From Congeria kusceri (taxonomy: Eukaryota > Mollusca > Bivalvia > Myida > Dreissenidae): 64,000 bases of DNA. Where the stretch lies: assembly GCA_027627225.1 (NCBI GenBank), contig CM051034.1:9152058-9216057 (forward strand), in the 5' to 3' direction. The position numbers and the translations under genes are program-made. The notes beneath the pieces are model-generated. The model did no database searches. It saw only the letters and a list, made by a program, of their open reading frames with translations, and was not told where the DNA came from. Below, in pieces: positions 62,501-64,000 of the stretch; the first letter of the stretch is position 1, and the number at the start of each line of letters is the position of its first letter.

Positions 62501-63055
62501 ACACTAATTATAAGCAGGCCTGTGATTTATACATGGACACTGTGTTTTCCTACCAGCGTTTGAGCTCGTATGGCATAAAGGTTGAGGAGTTGACGGGAGA
62601 CTCACAGGTGACCAAGGAGCAGATCAACGCCACCCAGATCATTGTGTGCACCCCGGAAAAGTGGGACATCATAACTCGCAAGGGTGGCGAGAGAACCTAC
62701 ACACAGCTCGTCAGACTCATGATATTTGTAAGTCGTGACCACTTATGTACGGCTTATTACCTAACTCCACTTATATGAAGAACAGTTAAATAGTTAATGT
62801 ACTGTAAACATAGAAGCCATATGTTGTTGCGGGAATATACTGGAAATTATGAATGTTTATTACAAACTTCAAAGAAAAGCTTGATTTAATGTATAGGTAA
62901 CATACCAGCACATTTTAAAGAAACTATACATATTGTGCATGATTTGCTTATTTTGTAAGATGTTGTCTAACAAATGTCACTGTTACTTCTGTACAGGATG
63001 AGGTCCACCTATTGCACGATGAACGTGGGCCCGTGTTGGAGTCGCTGGTGGCCAG
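44317..63055 (+). CDS. SNRNP200: U5 snRNP 200 kDa helicase (Brr2), N-terminal 633 codons; gene continues past window
   Basis: Fourteen exons on GT-AG sites with consistent phases give 1901 coding bases. The product starts [15 protein letters not shown] and follows animal SNRNP200 almost collinearly; the DEVH box falls at residues 615-618, the human DEIH position. Brr2 is the Ski2-like ATPase of the U5 snRNP that unwinds U4/U6 to activate the spliceosome. Visible are the acidic N-terminal region, [13 protein letters not shown] of the PWI-like part, [20 protein letters not shown], the Walker A APTGAGKT (503-510), motif Ia [22 protein letters not shown] and motif II. The second helicase cassette and Sec63 domains lie beyond 64000. 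Exon sequence is GC-richer than the introns, which are filled with repeats. Confidence 0.97.
45720..46860. repeat. Possible dispersed element in SNRNP200 intron 1
   Basis: The left part carries tgcccgatgcccaggacaag and a palindrome ttgcccgatcgggcaa near 45800. The right end near 46815 carries cttgcccgaactggcaagtg in similar style. The ends resemble each other but a clean inverted repeat is not defined. The rest of the intron (44362-45719, 46861-48513) is AT-rich and shows no further gene. Confidence 0.35.
48743..50176. repeat. Dispersed repeat with internal monomers and a nested fragment (SNRNP200 intron 2)
   Basis: Left end agcttgactattcacagaat; right end gcgctgtcctgagacagctc. Monomers of about 150-170 bp repeat tctacagatattcaatgaaac-like and gcagaattatgcccc blocks. 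Between about 49125 and 49435 lies a copy related to the element at 58435-59536 (ggaagtcctg, aaactgggagtaaattactc), apparently inserted into it. Confidence 0.72.
51987..53660. repeat. Dispersed repeat with about nine monomers (SNRNP200 intron 5)
   Basis: The ends (agcttgacttttcaaagaat and gttctctgacagctcttg) match the style of 48743-50176, so it is probably the same superfamily. Inside, monomers of roughly 165-175 bp repeat aacctttgtcatcaactcca, gacagagttatgccc and aagttttgtaacttc. Short minus-strand frames with similar translations are by-products of the monomers. The remaining intron 5 sequence (51394-51986, 53661-54186) shows nothing else. Confidence 0.8.
54537..55788. mobile_element. 1.25-kb element with TTAA ends, copy B
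   Basis: Begins TTAAAGACGTTCGCAACAA and ends TTGTTGTGAACGTCTTTAA. It is the sister copy of 35161-36390, in the same internal order and with the same three internal blocks. It lies in SNRNP200 intron 6. No transposase is visible. Confidence 0.8.
57671..63055 (+). CDS. SNRNP200: SNRNP200 exons 9-14 (start of helicase cassette 1)
   Basis: Exon 9 is 57671-57888 ([14 protein letters not shown]), exon 10 59641-59814 ([19 protein letters not shown]), exon 11 60086-60223 ([20 protein letters not shown] to CAPT). Exon 12 is 62125-62280 ([19 protein letters not shown]), exon 13 62557-62727 ([20 protein letters not shown]), exon 14 62997-63055 ([19 protein letters not shown]). The Walker A motif is split between exons 11 and 12. 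Exon 14 ends after two bases of the Arg codon. The sequence from 63056 to the end is intron. Confidence 0.96.
58435..59536. mobile_element. 1.1-kb hAT-like element (SNRNP200 intron 9)
   Basis: Left end CAGGGCTTGCACTAAGG and right end CCTTAATGCAAGCCCTG form a 17-bp inverted repeat with one mismatch. Flanks ctcccgag (58427-58434) and ctccagag (59538-59545) differ at one of 8 positions, consistent with an 8-bp hAT target duplication offset by one base. Subterminal ggaagtcctg repeats occur on both sides. Fragments of the family occur at 20707 and 49125. Confidence 0.7.
60062..60085 (+). other. SNRNP200: Possible alternative 24-nt extension of SNRNP200 exon 11
   Basis: Two AG acceptors lie 24 bp apart (after 60061 and after 60085). 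Using the upstream one adds eight in-frame residues (KKILNEFQ) with no stop. The downstream one aligns without a gap to human SNRNP200, so it is probably the main site. Confidence 0.4.
60295..61272. mobile_element. MITE-like element with TTACTGTG ends (SNRNP200 intron 11)
   Basis: Left end TTACTGTGGATCAATTTAAT and right end, inverted, TTACTGTGAAACCAATATTA. Both sides also carry atttcgtgg and cacgaaat inside. About 978 bp, with no coding capacity. The type of terminus is familiar from molluscan and other invertebrate MITEs. Confidence 0.65.
61310..62015. repeat. Dispersed repeat with monomers (SNRNP200 intron 11)
   Basis: Starts atgcccccactttcagaggg and ends ttggacttatgcctagtttc. Four to five monomers of about 130 bp repeat actgctagagtgatgaaact and cagagttatggccc. 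The minus-strand open frame at 61812-62219 runs across it into exon 12 and is not a gene. Confidence 0.75.
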
Positions 63056-63234
63056 GTAAGGCATACTCGCATGTGTATCTGGCTTTGTACTGGTGTTGCT
63101 CTGTGGTCTTGGGGTAACATTTCACAACCAGTATATCTTGCATACGTCAAATGCAGATGAAATTGATCGTAATAGACACTTTTATGTTTTTATGTTTAAA
63201 ACAGATATTCACTTTAACTTACAGTTGCTTTTCC

Positions 63235-64000
63235 AACCTTCGTAGTTATACCCCCACAAATGAACTTTATAAAGTTTAGGGGGAGGGGGTATATAGGAGT
63301 GAGCTTGTAGATGTCTGTCTGTTGGTTTTTGGTTTATGGATGATGACTCAAGAAAGGCTTGACATATTCAAATAATTTTTGGTACAAATGTGTGACATCA
63401 TAGAATACAGGTCATGTTCAACTTAGGTTATAAACCACTAAATTTTGACAGAGTTATGGCCCCTTTTCAACTTAAATTCCCTAAAAACATGGTTTCCAGA
63501 CAATAACTCAAGAATGGCTTGACATATTCAAATAATTCTTGGTATACATGTGTAGCATCATAAAATACTTGTCAAGTACGACTTAAGTTACAAACCACTA
63601 AATTTTGACAGAGTTATGGCCCTCTTTTTGACTTAAATTCCCTAAAAACATGGTTTCTTGACGATAACTCAACAATGGCTTGACATATTTAAATATTTAA
63701 ATAATTATTGGTACACATGTGTATCATCCTAAAATACAGGTCAAGTTCGACTTAACTTACAAACCACTAAATTTTGACACAGTTATGGCCCCACTTTGAC
63801 TTAAATTCCCGATAAACATGGTTTCCTGACAATAACTCATGAAAAGACTTCAAATATTTAAATTATTTTGGTACATATTTGTAACATCATAAAATACAGA
63901 TCAAGTTCAACTTTGGTTACCACTAAATGTTGACAGAGTTATAGCTCCTATTGAAATTAATTTTTTCCAAAAACACTGTTTAACATTTGCAAATTAAAGC
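63235..64000. repeat. Dispersed repeat with monomers, cut by window end (SNRNP200 intron 14)
   Basis: Starts ttatacccccacaaatgaac and then about four to five monomers of roughly 150 bp with gcttgacatattcaaataat, gacagagttatggcccc and cctaaaaacatggtttcc. The right end lies outside the window. Confidence 0.75.

Overview
The window is eukaryotic, AT-rich, intron-rich and crowded with repeats. Protein similarities, dispersed repeats with ends such as gctcaggtgagct, and long introns full of minisatellites point to a bivalve mollusc. That placement is inference; nothing in the window names the species.

Left flank (1-9.9 kb). This part holds an inverted-repeat cluster, microsatellites, a 41-bp array (about 4.54-5.35 kb) and a 73-bp array (7.61-8.61 kb). 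It also holds one small gene on the minus strand (2549-4205) that is split over introns. A TATA-like box and a short non-coding exon precede a signal-peptide exon and a final exon. The product is an 80-residue secreted protein of unknown function.

GPCR (9931-11463, minus). An intact single-exon class A receptor of 510 residues with a long third intracellular loop. It keeps DRY and NPxxY but lacks the usual Trp of TM4 and the CWxP of TM6.

WDR6-like gene (12757-41911, minus). I could thread 23 coding exons, all with compatible phases, into a 1180-residue WD40 protein. It aligns end to end with animal WDR6, the partner of the tRNA 2'-O-methyltransferase FTSJ1. At least six of its introns hold minisatellite arrays, and five of these arrays cover or abut a splice site. 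In three cases the repeat unit itself contains the splice site. This is the most unusual feature of the window.

Divergent promoter region (41.9-44.3 kb). It lies between WDR6 and SNRNP200, carries a 1-kb inverted-repeat element and has YY1- and ETS-like sites just before the SNRNP200 ATG.

SNRNP200/Brr2 gene (44317 to beyond the window, plus). Fourteen coding exons give the first 633 codons of the U5 snRNP helicase, through Walker A and the DEVH box. The gene runs off the right edge.

Mobile elements. Two related non-autonomous families appear twice each: a 1.0-kb element at 30.9 and 42.6 kb, and a 1.24-kb element with TTAA ends at 35.2 and 54.5 kb. Two hAT-like elements and several bivalve-type dispersed repeats with internal tandem monomers fill other introns. 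The two large genes both serve RNA maturation (tRNA modification and pre-mRNA splicing).
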